Below, in pieces: positions 16,456 to 25,889 of a stretch of DNA of 64,000 bases (positions are counted from its first letter, which is position 1; every line of letters starts with the position of its first letter). A program made the translations under genes and the position numbers. Origin of the DNA: Bradyrhizobium aeschynomenes. Lineage in GTDB: Bacteria; Pseudomonadota; Alphaproteobacteria; Rhizobiales; Xanthobacteraceae. The stretch is from assembly GCF_013178945.1 (NCBI RefSeq), contig NZ_JABFDM010000004.1, forward strand, positions 124,001 to 188,000. The letters are read 5' to 3'. The notes under the pieces were generated by a model. That model searched no databases. It was not told the origin of the DNA and was given only the letters and a program-made list of their open reading frames with translations.

Positions 16456-17775
16456 TTACTTGGCCGTTTTCTCGAAGGTGCGCAACATGGCATTGCCGCG
16501 GGCAACGGCGGAATCCAGCGCCTCCTTGGCGGTCTTCTTGCCGGCGAGTGCGGCCTCGATCTCCTCGGCCCAGACGTCACGCATCTGCACCATGTTGCCG
16601 AAGCGCAGGCCGCGCGAATTCTCGGTCGGCGGCTTGTTGGTGAGCTCCTTCAGCGGCGTCTGCGGCACCGGGTTCTTGTCGTAGAAGCCATCGGCCTTGG
16701 TCTTCTCGTAGGCCGCGGTGGTGATCGGCAGATAGCCGGACTCCTGATGCAGCTTGGCCTGGCGGTTGGTGTCCGACAGGAAGGTGAAGAACTTGGCGAC
16801 GCCCTTGTATTCGTTCGCCGTCTTGCCGCCCATCACCCACAGCGAGGCGCCGCCGATGATCGAGTTCTGCGGTGCACCCTGCACGTCCGGATAATACGGC
16901 ATCGGCGCCGAGGTGAAGTCGAACTTCGCGGTGCTCTTGGCGGTGGCGTAGTAGCCCGACGAGGTCATGAAGATCGCGCATTCGCCCGAGCCGAAGCGGC
17001 TCTCGGAGGCTGAGCCGCGCCCGGAATAGTCGTAGGTCTTGTCCTTCTGCAGCTCGACCAGATTCTGCAGGTGCTTGACGTGCAGCGGGCTGTTGAACTC
17101 CAGCACGGTGTCGAAGCCGTCGAGGCCGTTGGCCTTGGTGCCGATCGGCACGTTGTGCCAGGCCGAGAACTGCTCGATATGGGCCCAGGACGCCCAGGCA
17201 TTGGAGAAGCCGCAGGTCTCGTGACCGGCCGCCTTCAGCTTCTTGGCGGCGTCGAACACTTCCGGCCAGGTCTTCGGGATCTCGGCAACGCCGGCCTTCT
17301 TCAGCTCGTCCTTGTTGATCCACATCACCATCGAGGACGAGTTGAAGGGGAACGACAGCATGTCGCCCTTCGAGGTCGAATAGTAGCCGGTGATCGCCGG
17401 CAGATAGGCCTTCGGATCGAACGGCTCGCCGGCCTCCTTCATCAGCTCATAGACCGGCTTGATGGCGCCCTTGGCGCTCATCATCGTCGCGGTGCCGACC
17501 TCGAACACCTGCATGATGTGCGGAGCATTGCCGGCGCGGAACGCGGCGATGCCGGCGTTCATCGTGTCGGGATAGGCGCCCTTGAAGGTCGGCACGACCT
17601 TGTAGTCGCTCTGCGAGGCGTTGAATTCCTCGGCGAGCTTGTTGACGATGTCGTTGTTGCCGCCGGTCATGGCGTGCCACCACTGGATTTCAGTCACCGC
17701 GAGTGCGGGTGAAGCAGCAAAACCAAAGGTGGCTGCAACGGCAGTCGCGGCAGCGATTTGTCGAAATGACATCAA
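16456..17775 (-). CDS. ugpB: sn-glycerol-3-phosphate ABC importer binding protein UgpB
   Basis: 439 aa, as in other UgpB proteins. The signal peptide is MMSFRQIAAATAVAATFGFA, cleaved near SPALA. The mature start VTEIQWWHAMTGGNND is the classic UgpB/maltose-binding-type opening, and GGASLWVMGGKT is the conserved later segment. It delivers glycerol-3-phosphate or glycerophosphodiesters to UgpAE. It is the first gene of the operon; the promoter should lie in 17776-17960. In E. coli this system is induced by phosphate starvation, but I did not find a clear Pho box here. Confidence 0.94.
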   Translation of the reverse strand: MMSFRQIAAATAVAATFGFAASPALAVTEIQWWHAMTGGNNDIVNKLAEEFNASQSDYKVVPTFKGAYPDTMNAGIAAFRAGNAPHIMQVFEVGTATMMSAKGAIKPVYELMKEAGEPFDPKAYLPAITGYYSTSKGDMLSFPFNSSSMVMWINKDELKKAGVAEIPKTWPEVFDAAKKLKAAGHETCGFSNAWASWAHIEQFSAWHNVPIGTKANGLDGFDTVLEFNSPLHVKHLQNLVELQKDKTYDYSGRGSASESRFGSGECAIFMTSSGYYATAKSTAKFDFTSAPMPYYPDVQGAPQNSIIGGASLWVMGGKTANEYKGVAKFFTFLSDTNRQAKLHQESGYLPITTAAYEKTKADGFYDKNPVPQTPLKELTNKPPTENSRGLRFGNMVQMRDVWAEEIEAALAGKKTAKEALDSAVARGNAMLRTFEKTAK

Positions 17776-17962
17776 AATGATCCTCCCATGAACGTCATCG
17801 TCGTCGCGGCCGTTAACAGCGCCAGATGACAGTTATGTGAATGTATAGACGTATGATCTCAGGCGGGAAAGCGGTGTGCAGCGCGCCCGCGAAAAGCGGT
17901 CAACCGCTGTGCTTCGTCACCGCGTCCGGGTGCGACGCGGCGACGGAGCGCGTGCAATGCGA

Positions 17963-19165
17963 TCAGCGTTTGCGTTGCGTGCAGACGGTTCCCGCGGCCT
18001 GCAGCGCCTCGATCTCCGTCGCCGAGTAACCGAACTCGCCAAGTACCTCCGCGGCGTGCTGGCTGAATTTCGGCGGCGTCGCGCGCAGGCTAGGCTTGGT
18101 GCGCTCGAGCCGGATCGGCGAGGCCACGCCCTTGTACCAGTCCTTCTCGATGACATCGCCGCGATGGAGCGTGTGCGGATTGGTCAGCGCCTGATCGATC
18201 TTCTGCACCGGTCCCGCCGGCAGGCCGGCCGCGAGCAGGCGGTCGCACAGCGGCTCGGCCTCGAACTGGCTGAACACGGCGGCGAGCTCGGCGCGCAGCG
18301 CTTCGCGATTGGCGACCCGGTCCCGGTTACGCGCGAAGCGCGGATCGGTGCCGAGCTCGGGGCGGCCGATCTCCTTCGCGAGCTTGCGGAAGGTGCCGTC
18401 ATTGCCGACGCCGATGAAGATATCGTCGGTCCTGGTCGGGAAGATCGCGTAGGGAACGAGGTTCGGATGCTCGTTGCCGGTCAGCGACGGCGGCTTGCCG
18501 TGCATGAAGTAGTTCGCGGTATGCGGGTGCATGATCGCAAGCCCGGTCTCGTACAGCGTGACCTCGAGGAACTGTCCGAGGCCCGACCGCTGCCGCTCCG
18601 ACAGCGCCATCAGGATGCCGATCGCCGCATAGAGGCCCGTGGTGATGTCGACCAAGGGCACGCCGATCCGCATCGGGCCGCTCTCGGGTGAACCGGTCGC
18701 CGCGATCATGCCGGTCATCGCCTGGATGATCGCGTCATAGCCGGGGTTGCCGCCGCGGGGTCCGTCGGCGCCGAAGCCGCAGATGCGGCAGTGCACGAGC
18801 TTGGGGAATTTCTCGCGCAGCACGTCGCTGCCGATGCCCCACTTCTCGAGCGTGCCAGGCTTGAAGTTCTCGATCAGCACGTCGGCGGTCTCGAGCATCT
18901 TCAGCAGCACCACGCGGCCGCCCTCGGAGGCGAGGTCGAGGCCGATCGAGCGCTTGTTGCGGTTGATGCCGACGAAGTAGGCCGCGTCCTCGTCGTGGAA
19001 CGGAGGGCCCCAGTCGCGCACCTCGTCGCCGGCGGGCGGCTCGACCTTGATCACGTCGGCGCCGTGGTCGGCCAGGATCTGCGTGCAATAGGGGCCGCCG
19101 AGCACGCGCGTGAGATCGATCACGCGCAGGCCGGCCATGGCGCCGGGAGCAAATTGAGGGGTCAT
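17963..19165 (-). CDS. CaiB/BaiF-type (family III) CoA-transferase
   Basis: 400 aa, the normal family length. It opens with LRVIDLTRVLGGPYCTQILADHGADVIKVEPP, the standard family III CoA-transferase N-terminus, and has the VLIENFKPGTLEKWG and VDITTGLYAAIGILMAL blocks. The enzyme moves CoA between carboxylic acids through an enzyme-bound anhydride on a conserved aspartate. Substrates are not predictable; formyl-, succinyl- or mesaconyl-type activities all occur in this family. It stands alone between ugpB and ohr and is probably transcribed singly. Confidence 0.92.
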   Translation of the reverse strand: MTPQFAPGAMAGLRVIDLTRVLGGPYCTQILADHGADVIKVEPPAGDEVRDWGPPFHDEDAAYFVGINRNKRSIGLDLASEGGRVVLLKMLETADVLIENFKPGTLEKWGIGSDVLREKFPKLVHCRICGFGADGPRGGNPGYDAIIQAMTGMIAATGSPESGPMRIGVPLVDITTGLYAAIGILMALSERQRSGLGQFLEVTLYETGLAIMHPHTANYFMHGKPPSLTGNEHPNLVPYAIFPTRTDDIFIGVGNDGTFRKLAKEIGRPELGTDPRFARNRDRVANREALRAELAAVFSQFEAEPLCDRLLAAGLPAGPVQKIDQALTNPHTLHRGDVIEKDWYKGVASPIRLERTKPSLRATPPKFSQHAAEVLGEFGYSATEIEALQAAGTVCTQRKR

Positions 19166-19320
19166 CAGGATGATCGCGAGGTTGGTTTCAACTCGCGGTC
19201 ATTAAGCATTGCCGCAGCGCTCGCGCAAACGAGCTTGCGCGAATGCCGCCCTGGCGAAAACAGAGGGCAAGCCTGCGGCAGGAGCGCGTCGCGTCTCCTG
19301 CCGCAAGGCGGAATTCAGTC

Positions 19321-19746
19321 TCAGACGACCGACAACTTGACGTCGACATTGTTGCGGGTGGCGTTCGAGTAAGGGCACACTTGGTGGGCCTTCTCGACCA
19401 GCGCCTCGGCGTCCGCCTTGGCGAGGCCGGGCAGCGAGACCGCGAGCTCGACGGTGATGCCGAAGCCGCCCTCGGAGCGCGGGCCGATGCCGACCGTGGA
19501 CGTCACCGACGCATCGGACGGAACCTTCGGGCCGCCCTGGGACGCGACGAACTTCATCGCGCCGATGAAGCAGGCGGCGTAGCCGGCGGCGAACAGCTGC
19601 TCCGGATTGTTGCCGGGGCCGCCGCCACCGCCGAGCTCCTTCGGGGTGGACAGCTTGACGCTCAGCGAGCCGTCGAGGGTTGCAGCCTCGCCGTCGCGGC
19701 CGCCAGTGGCCTTGGCGCTGGTCTTGTAGAGCACGTTCACGGACAT
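19321..19746 (-). CDS. ohr: Organic hydroperoxide resistance protein Ohr (OsmC family)
   Basis: 141 aa. Both redox cysteines are present: C59 in [10 protein letters not shown] and C124 in [11 protein letters not shown], the Ohr-type spacing. Ohr reduces organic hydroperoxides, including fatty-acid peroxides, using lipoylated proteins. It is divergent from the MarR-type regulator ohrR at 19917, with paired inverted repeats between them (19785-19820). That arrangement supports Ohr rather than general OsmC. Confidence 0.95.
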   Translation of the reverse strand: MSVNVLYKTSAKATGGRDGEAATLDGSLSVKLSTPKELGGGGGPGNNPEQLFAAGYAACFIGAMKFVASQGGPKVPSDASVTSTVGIGPRSEGGFGITVELAVSLPGLAKADAEALVEKAHQVCPYSNATRNNVDVKLSVV

Positions 19747-19784
19747 GGGGTGTCTCCGGGTGGGGTGTGGAATTCAGCGCTAGT

Positions 19785-19820
19785 AATATTGCACGCAATT
19801 AGATTGCACACAATATAATT
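19785..19820. promoter_or_regulatory. OhrR operator pair between ohr and ohrR
   Basis: Two adjacent AT-rich palindromic sites, AATATTGCACGCAATT and GATTGCACACAATATAATT, share the core ATTGCAC(G/A)CAAT. They lie directly upstream of ohr and match the known style of OhrR sites (TTGCA...TGCAA-type). Confidence 0.7.
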
Positions 19821-19916
19821 GTTCGGTAGAAAAATCGTGATCGGTGCGTCCCGGTCGTTGCCGGATCCCTTTCGCAACGCCCAAGATGCACCCGACGATC
19901 CATTCCTGGTGTGACG

Positions 19917-20378
19917 ATGCCCAAGAAGACCACTGCCGACGTTCCGCTGCAGCTCCGCAGCCAGCTCTGCTTCGCGGTCTATTCGACCGCCCACGCCTTC
20001 AACCGCGTCTATAAGCCGCTGCTCGACCGGCTCGGACTGACCTATCCGCAATATCTGGTCATGCTGGTGTTGTGGGAGCGCGACGGACTGTCGGTGAAGG
20101 AGATCGGCGAGCGGCTGTTCCTGGATTCCGGCACGCTGACGCCGCTGCTGAAGCGGATGGAGGCCTTGCATCTGCTCAAGCGGACGCGATCGGCGCAGGA
20201 CGAGCGCCAGGTGCTGGTCACGCTCTCCGCGCAGGGCTCGGCGTTGCGCGAGAAGGCGCGGGCCATCGTGCCGCCAGCGATCCTGGACGCGATGGGCTGC
20301 TCAATCGCCGAGCTCGCGGATCTGCACGGCAAGCTGGTGAAGCTGCGCGAGCGGCTCGATGCGGCGGTGGAGGGGTGA
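19917..20378 (+). CDS. ohrR: Organic hydroperoxide sensor-repressor OhrR (MarR family)
   Basis: 153 aa from the ATG at 19917 (a GTG six nt earlier is possible). The peroxide-sensing cysteine is C18 in LRSQLCFAVYSTAHAFNR. The winged helix follows (LTYPQYLVMLVLWERDGLSV, then FLDSGTLTPLLKRME and the wing RTRSAQDERQVLVTLS). Oxidation of the cysteine releases the repressor from the ohr promoter. Its divergent position and the operators in the shared region confirm the role. Its own expression is probably autoregulated. Confidence 0.95.
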   Translation: MPKKTTADVPLQLRSQLCFAVYSTAHAFNRVYKPLLDRLGLTYPQYLVMLVLWERDGLSVKEIGERLFLDSGTLTPLLKRMEALHLLKRTRSAQDERQVLVTLSAQGSALREKARAIVPPAILDAMGCSIAELADLHGKLVKLRERLDAAVEG

Positions 20379-20382
20379 GCCC

Positions 20383-20634
20383 TCAGGAACGGCCAAGCAG
20401 CCGCTTCTTCGAGAAGGCGCGGCCTGAGTGCGACTTGAGGTAGGCCTCGAAGGCCAAAGCGCGATGTTTGTCCGGGAAGGCGCAATACCAGACCAGCGCC
20501 CACGGCAAAAATTTCGAGGTATGGGCAGAGCGCCCGGCGTTGTGATCCTCGAGGCGCTGTTTGATGTCAGCGGTCGCGCCTGCATATTCCTGATCGGGAA
20601 AACTGACGCTCCGGATGACGTAGACGTACCACAT
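20383..20634 (-). CDS. GIY-YIG nuclease family protein
   Basis: 83 aa, one small GIY-YIG domain. The GIY half is WYVYVIRS; the YIG half is EYAGATADIKQRLEDHNAG, with the conserved arginine, followed by HTSKFLPWALVWYCAF and a final EAYLKSHSGRAFSKKRL. This is the UPF0213/YhbQ-like stand-alone type, common in rhizobia and of uncertain biological function. It converges on ohrR with a 4-nt gap. The YIG motif reads YAG, a mild variation. Confidence 0.88.
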   Translation of the reverse strand: MWYVYVIRSVSFPDQEYAGATADIKQRLEDHNAGRSAHTSKFLPWALVWYCAFPDKHRALAFEAYLKSHSGRAFSKKRLLGRS

Positions 20635-20766
20635 GCAGGCGTGCTCGCCGCTAAGGATGGCGGGGCCGCATTCTGGTGCGCACCGACGGCGTTGTCAGCC
20701 GGGTCAAGTTGGCGCTGGAGGATTTTGTTGCTGAGCAGCCCGGCTTCGCCAAGGGGCTTCGCCGGG

Positions 20767-20829
20767 CACCACGCTTCGCCCTCAGGGCTCCGTCGTGGCT
20801 GCGCCACGCGTAGCCCGGCGGGCGAAGCG

Positions 20830-20834
<5 letters not shown>
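20767..20834. repeat. Palindromic repeat abutting tRNA-Ala
   Basis: CACCACGCTTCGCC at 20767-20780 is perfectly inverted at 20821-20834. The right arm covers the encoded CCA end of the tRNA. The interior carries nested inversions. It may act as the tRNA terminator or be an inserted repetitive palindrome. Confidence 0.6.
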
Positions 20835-20905
<71 letters not shown>

Positions 20906-20914
20906 TGAACCGAA

Positions 20915-20937
20915 CCGGCGGTCTGGGTGACCGCCGG
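20915..20937. other. Perfect hairpin between tRNA-Ala and the FYDLN-type gene
   Basis: CCGGCGGT and ACCGCCGG form an 8-bp stem around a 7-nt loop, 50 nt beyond the stop of the gene at 20987. It lacks a T-run. It may be a processing or weak termination structure. Confidence 0.45.
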
Positions 20938-20986
20938 GGAGCACCGTGAACCACAGTTCGCGGCTGATCTCAAGTACCTTCGACGA

Positions 20987-21394
20987 TTATTCTTCGTCGC
21001 CGCCGACATCGCCGATGATGTCCGTGACATCCTCGTCGCCTTCTTCCTCGTCGGCGATGAAGGTCGAGTCATCATCCTCGTCGTCGTCGAGCGTCTCGTC
21101 GATCTCGATGTCGTCTTCCGATTCGGGAACGACGGCCTTAACCTTGCCGGTGTTCTCCTCGGCATCGGCTTCCTCGAGCGACACCAGCTCCTCGGCCTCC
21201 GCGGCCTCCGGCGCCACGTCTGCCGTCGCCGCGGCCCGAGCCGCCTCGCCGCGCATGGCGCGGGTCGGAGCGACGGGCGCGATCGGCACGACCTCGCCGG
21301 TGTAGGGCGAAATCACCGGATTCTTGTTGAGGTCATAGAACTTTTTGCCCGTGGTCGGGCAAATGCGTTTGGTTCCGAGCTCGGATTTGGCCAC
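20987..21394 (-). CDS. TIGR02300 family protein (FYDLN acid domain)
   Basis: 135 aa. The start is taken as the GTG at 21394, which follows an AGGAC site at 8 nt and gives the usual AKSELGTKRICPTTGKKFYD opening. The second half is strongly acidic with runs of D and E (ESEDDIEIDETLDDDEDDD). This small family of alphaproteobacteria is named for its FYDLN motif and acidic tail. The N-terminal CPTTGKKFYDLNKNP resembles half of a zinc ribbon. Function is unknown. Confidence 0.9.
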   Translation of the reverse strand: MAKSELGTKRICPTTGKKFYDLNKNPVISPYTGEVVPIAPVAPTRAMRGEAARAAATADVAPEAAEAEELVSLEEADAEENTGKVKAVVPESEDDIEIDETLDDDEDDDSTFIADEEEGDEDVTDIIGDVGGDEE

Positions 21395-21543
21395 GTGCAG
21401 GCGTCCTGGCAATGTCTGAAAAGCGGTGTCTCACTTGGCTAGTTGCCGCGCCGCTGTCAATAGCGCTTTCAACCGGAAATCACGGCCCGTGACGGGCGCG
21501 GGACCCTGTGATACCTGCCGCTCGGAAACACGAGGATCCCGCC

Positions 21544-22881
21544 GTGAGCACGTCAGCCGCCCCGACCCCACTCGAATCCCGCGCATCCGGCCCTCTTGCG
21601 GGCACGATTCGCGTGCCCGGCGACAAGTCGATCTCGCACCGGGCGCTGATCCTGGGTGCGCTGTCGGTCGGTGAAACCCGGATTTCCGGCCTGTTGGAAG
21701 GCGAGGACGTCCTCAACACCGCCAAATCGATGCGGACGCTCGGCGCCAAGGTCGAACGCACCGGCGAATTCGCCTGGACCGTGCATGGTGTCGGTGTCGG
21801 CGGCTTCGCCCAGCCCGCCGCGACGCTCGATTTCGGCAACTCCGGCACGGGCTGCCGGCTGGTCATGGGCGCGGTCGCCGGCTGTCCGATCACTGCCGTG
21901 TTCGATGGCGACGCCTCGCTGCGCAGCCGCCCGATGCGCCGCATCCTCGATCCGCTGGCGCTGATGGGGGCCAAGGTGACCGCCAGCGCCGAGGGCGGCA
22001 AGCTTCCGTTAACCCTGCAGGGCGCCAGCAACCCCATTCCGATCGAATATCGTACGCCGGTCGCCTCGGCCCAGATCAAGTCGGCCGTCCTGCTCGCCGG
22101 CCTCGCCGCCCCCGGCGTCACCACCGTGATCGAGCAGGAGGCGAGCCGCGACCACACCGAGCTGATGCTGAAGCATTTCGGCGCCGAGATCGTCACCACA
22201 CCGGAAGGATCGCATGGCCGGCGGATCGCGTTGACCGGACAGCCTGAGCTGCGCGGTGCGCCGGTGATCGTGCCGGCCGACCCGTCCTCGGCCGCGTTCC
22301 CGCTGGTCGCTGCCCTGATCGTCGATGGATCGGACCTCGTGCTATCGGACGTCATGACCAACCCGCTGCGCACCGGCCTGTTCACGACCTTGCGGGAGAT
22401 GGGTGCCTCGATCGAGGAGGACGACGTCCGCGGCGATGCCGGCGAGCCGATGGCCCGCCTGCGTGTGCGCGCCTCGAAGCTCAAGGGCGTCGTCGTGCCG
22501 CCGGAGCGCGCGCCGTCGATGATCGACGAATACCTCGTCCTTGCCGTCGCTGCGGCTTATGCCGAGGGCACGACCGTGATGCGTGGCCTGCACGAGCTGC
22601 GGGTCAAGGAATCCGATCGGCTGGAAGCCACCGCGGCGATGCTGCGCGTCAACGGCGTCAAGGTCGAGATCTCCGGCGACGACCTCATCGTCGAGGGCCG
22701 CGGCCACGTCCCGGGCGGTGGCGTTGTCGCCACCCACATGGACCATCGCATCGCGATGTCCGCTTTGGTCATGGGCCTGGCCTCCGACAAGCCGGTCACT
22801 GTCGACGATACCGCCTTCATCGCCACCAGCTTCCCCGATTTCATCCCGCTGATGCGCAAGGCGGGCGCGGATTTCGCATGA
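21544..22881 (+). CDS. aroA: 3-phosphoshikimate 1-carboxyvinyltransferase (EPSP synthase)
   Basis: 445 aa from the GTG at 21544; an earlier GTG at 21508 would add 12 residues. It joins phosphoenolpyruvate to shikimate-3-phosphate on the way to chorismate. It carries PEP/S3P-site motifs [28 protein letters not shown] and LRVKESDR, and resembles the class II (CP4-like) branch by the RDHTE motif. The residue aligned with CP4 alanine 100 is glycine (G101 in FGNSGTGC), the form usually sensitive to glyphosate. It overlaps cmk by 4 nt (ATGA), so aroA and cmk are translated together. Confidence 0.97.
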   Translation: MSTSAAPTPLESRASGPLAGTIRVPGDKSISHRALILGALSVGETRISGLLEGEDVLNTAKSMRTLGAKVERTGEFAWTVHGVGVGGFAQPAATLDFGNSGTGCRLVMGAVAGCPITAVFDGDASLRSRPMRRILDPLALMGAKVTASAEGGKLPLTLQGASNPIPIEYRTPVASAQIKSAVLLAGLAAPGVTTVIEQEASRDHTELMLKHFGAEIVTTPEGSHGRRIALTGQPELRGAPVIVPADPSSAAFPLVAALIVDGSDLVLSDVMTNPLRTGLFTTLREMGASIEEDDVRGDAGEPMARLRVRASKLKGVVVPPERAPSMIDEYLVLAVAAAYAEGTTVMRGLHELRVKESDRLEATAAMLRVNGVKVEISGDDLIVEGRGHVPGGGVVATHMDHRIAMSALVMGLASDKPVTVDDTAFIATSFPDFIPLMRKAGADFA

Positions 22882-23516
22882 TCATCGCCATCGACGGCCC
22901 GGCCGCGTCGGGCAAGGGCACCATGGCCAAGCGCCTTGCGGCGCATTATGGCCTCAGGCACCTTGATACGGGCGTCATCTACCGTGCCGTGGCGCATGCG
23001 CTGCTGACCGCCGGCATCGACCTGAGGGACGAGGCGCGGGCCGCGGCGGCTGCCATGAACCTGGATCCCTCGACCTTCGACAACCCGGCGCTCAGGTCGC
23101 ACGCGGTCGGTTCCGCCGCCTCCGTGGTCTCGGCGCTGCCCCGGGTGCGCGAGGCGCTGGTCGCCTTCCAGCGCCAGTTCGCGAGCCGGCCGCCGGGCGC
23201 CGTGCTGGACGGCCGCGACATCGGAACCGTGATCTGCCCTGACGCCGAGGTGAAGATCTACGTCGTCGCCGATCCAAGGATCCGGGCGCATCGTCGCACC
23301 CTGGAGGCGCAATCGCGCGGCGAGCCCGCCGACGAGGCGGCGATCCTGGCTGACATCCTGGCGCGGGACGAGCGTGACCAGAACCGCGCGGTCGCCCCTT
23401 TGAAACAAGCCCCGGATGCTATCTTGCTTGATAACTCCCATTTGGATATAGAGAGCGGCGTCCGGGCCGCCATCGACATCGTCGAGGCCGTTCGAGCGGG
23501 CCGTCAGCGGGCTTGA
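22878..23516 (+). CDS. cmk: Cytidylate kinase
   Basis: 212 aa. The P-loop is GPAASGKGT near the N-terminus, and the CMP-binding insert follows ([31 protein letters not shown]). The lid carries [15 protein letters not shown]. It phosphorylates CMP and dCMP. The aroA-cmk-rpsA order is widely conserved in proteobacteria. It overlaps aroA by 4 nt. Confidence 0.96.
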   Translation: MIIAIDGPAASGKGTMAKRLAAHYGLRHLDTGVIYRAVAHALLTAGIDLRDEARAAAAAMNLDPSTFDNPALRSHAVGSAASVVSALPRVREALVAFQRQFASRPPGAVLDGRDIGTVICPDAEVKIYVVADPRIRAHRRTLEAQSRGEPADEAAILADILARDERDQNRAVAPLKQAPDAILLDNSHLDIESGVRAAIDIVEAVRAGRQRA

Positions 23517-23765
23517 TTTCCGCTGATGTCATTGGAGGAACCGCCCGCTCCCGCCCTTGACCGTCGATAGCTCGATTGCGGTTCAATCGGGTCCGATCAG
23601 CCGGACGAAACTTCATACGTATCGCATGTGCAGGCATTGCCGGCCCGCGTCGTTGCGCTTTTCGCGCACCCGCGGACGTCTGGGGATTTGTGGACCTCCA
23701 GGCACTGCCCATCCGATGCGCCGATCAACCCCAAGCTGGCGAGAATGTCCGCATCTGGAGAACCA

Positions 23766-25475
23766 ATGGCTTCGAGTATCTCTGCTAATTCCTACAATCC
23801 CAGCCGCGATGATTTTGCCGCGATGCTGGACGAGTCCTTCACGAAGGGCAACCTTCAGGAAAGCTCCGTCGTCAAGGGCAAGGTCGTCGCGATCGAGAAG
23901 GACATGGCGGTCATCGACGTCGGCCTGAAGACCGAGGGCCGCGTGGCGCTGCGTGAATTTTCTGGTCCCGGCCGCGACAGCGAGCTGAAGGTCGGTGACG
24001 AGGTCGAAGTGTTCCTCGACCGCATCGAGAACGCGCTCGGCGAAGCCGTGCTGTCACGCGACAAGGCGCGCCGCGAGGAGAGCTGGGGCAAGCTCGAGAA
24101 GGCGTTCCAGAACAACGAAAAGGTCAACGGCGTCATCTTCAACCAGGTCAAGGGCGGCTTCACCGTCGACCTGGATGGCGCAGTCGCCTTCCTGCCGCGC
24201 TCGCAGGTCGACATCCGTCCGATCCGCGACGTCGCGCCGCTGATGAACAATTCGCAGCCGTTCCAGATCCTCAAGATGGACCGTCGCCGCGGCAACATCG
24301 TCGTGTCGCGACGCACCGTGCTGGAAGAGACCCGCGCCGAGCAGCGCCAGGAGCTGGTGCAGAACCTCGAAGAGGGTCAGGTCATCGACGGCGTCGTCAA
24401 GAACATCACCGATTACGGTGCGTTCGTCGACCTCGGCGGCATCGACGGTCTGCTGCACGTCACCGACATCGCCTGGCGCCGTGTCAACCATCCGACCGAG
24501 GTGCTCTCCATCGGTCAGACGGTCAAGGTCAAGATCATCAAGATCAACCACGAGACCCACCGCATCTCGCTCGGCATGAAGCAGCTGCTGGACGATCCGT
24601 GGCAGGGCATCGAGGCCAAGTACCCGCTGCAGGCCCGCTTCCACGGCCGCGTCACCAACATCACCGACTACGGCGCGTTCGTCGAGCTCGAGCCGGGCAT
24701 CGAAGGCCTGATCCACGTCTCGGAGATGTCGTGGACCAAGAAGAACATGCACCCCGGCAAGATCGTGTCGACCTCGCAGGAGGTCGAAGTGCAGGTGCTC
24801 GAGGTCGATTCCGTCAAGCGCCGCATCTCGCTCGGTCTCAAGCAGACCATGCGCAATCCGTGGGAGGTCTTCGTCGAGAAGCATCCGACGGGTTCGGTGG
24901 TCGAGGGCGAGGTCAAGAACAAGACCGAGTTCGGCCTGTTCCTGGGTCTCGAAGGCGACGTCGACGGCATGGTTCATCTGTCGGACCTCGACTGGAAGCA
25001 GCCCGGCGAACAGGTCATCGACAACTACAAGAAGGGCGACATGGTCAAGGCCGTGGTGCTCGACGTCGACGTGGAGAAGGAGCGCATCTCGCTCGGCATC
25101 AAGCAGCTCGAAGGCGACCCCTTCGCCGAGCCGGGCGATGTCAAGAAGGGTGCGGTCGTCACGTGCGAAGTGCTGGACGTCAAGGACGGCGGTATCGACG
25201 TCAAGATCACCGGCACCGACTTCACCACCTTCATCAAGCGCTCCGAGCTGGCGCGCGATCGCAACGATCAGCGCACCGAGCGGTTCGCCGTCGGTGAGAA
25301 GGTCGACGCTCGCGTGATCCAGTTCGACAAGAAGGCCCGCAAGGTCCAGGTGTCGATCAAGGCGCTGGAAGTCGCGGAAGAGAAGGAAGCCATCGCGCAG
25401 TACGGCTCGTCCGATTCGGGCGCGACGCTGGGCGACATTCTCGGCACCGCCCTCAAGAACCGCGATTCGAAGTAA
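23766..25475 (+). CDS. rpsA: 30S ribosomal protein S1
   Basis: 569 aa from the ATG at 23766, which has GGAG at a suitable distance; the frame upstream is not protein-like, although an in-frame ATG at 23745 exists. Six S1 RNA-binding repeats can be followed, for example GVVKNITDYGAFVDLGGIDG and GRVTNITDYGAFVELEPGIE. S1 binds mRNA on the small subunit to start translation of leaders lacking a strong Shine-Dalgarno. A roughly 250-nt leader separates it from cmk. It is followed by a strong terminator. Confidence 0.97.
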   Translation: MASSISANSYNPSRDDFAAMLDESFTKGNLQESSVVKGKVVAIEKDMAVIDVGLKTEGRVALREFSGPGRDSELKVGDEVEVFLDRIENALGEAVLSRDKARREESWGKLEKAFQNNEKVNGVIFNQVKGGFTVDLDGAVAFLPRSQVDIRPIRDVAPLMNNSQPFQILKMDRRRGNIVVSRRTVLEETRAEQRQELVQNLEEGQVIDGVVKNITDYGAFVDLGGIDGLLHVTDIAWRRVNHPTEVLSIGQTVKVKIIKINHETHRISLGMKQLLDDPWQGIEAKYPLQARFHGRVTNITDYGAFVELEPGIEGLIHVSEMSWTKKNMHPGKIVSTSQEVEVQVLEVDSVKRRISLGLKQTMRNPWEVFVEKHPTGSVVEGEVKNKTEFGLFLGLEGDVDGMVHLSDLDWKQPGEQVIDNYKKGDMVKAVVLDVDVEKERISLGIKQLEGDPFAEPGDVKKGAVVTCEVLDVKDGGIDVKITGTDFTTFIKRSELARDRNDQRTERFAVGEKVDARVIQFDKKARKVQVSIKALEVAEEKEAIAQYGSSDSGATLGDILGTALKNRDSK

Positions 25476-25500
25476 GGCTTCGGACCGCGTGATCAGATCA

Positions 25501-25529
25501 AAGCCCCGGCTCGCGCCGGGGCTTTTTTT
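25501..25529 (+). terminator. Rho-independent terminator of rpsA
   Basis: AAGCCCCGGC and GCCGGGGCTT form a perfect 10-bp stem with loop TCGC, followed by a run of T, 25 nt after the rpsA stop. Confidence 0.92.
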
Positions 25530-25617
25530 GTGGCGCCGAGACATGTCGTCCAGACCGCGTCCCACCTATCGCCTATGCTCATATGTCGCGGCGAACGAAC
25601 CTGGAGCTTAGTTACTC

Positions 25618-25707
25618 CGTCATGCCCGGGCTTGTCCCCGGGCATCCACGTGGCTCCCAAGAAGCCGAACGACGTGGATGGCCGGGACAAGCCCGGCCAT
25701 GACGACG
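25618..25707. repeat. Palindromic dispersed repeat, CATGCCCGGG family, copy 2
   Basis: Same architecture as 758-844: about 35-nt inverted arms starting GTCATGCCCGGGCTTGTCC, each able to fold alone. It sits between rpsA and sppA. Confidence 0.8.
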
Positions 25708-25889
25708 TGGAGAAAGATGAGCGCAAAATTCGATGGTCGAAAACGGCAAGCCTGCGCCGAGCCCCCCGACCCTTCGGTGGCCCCGGGGCGAGCCTTCCTT
25801 TCTTCAAATTGCGCCGCGATTGATGTAATCGGATAACGAGATATTCAGGCTGCGGATGCAAAACGCGCCGAGACTTCCAGGAGCTGTCC

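Noticed and set aside
24054..25565. Minus-strand ORF of 503 codons over rpsA
   Set aside because: A low-complexity D/L/H/R composition, mirroring the S1 repeats. Only the plus strand is real.
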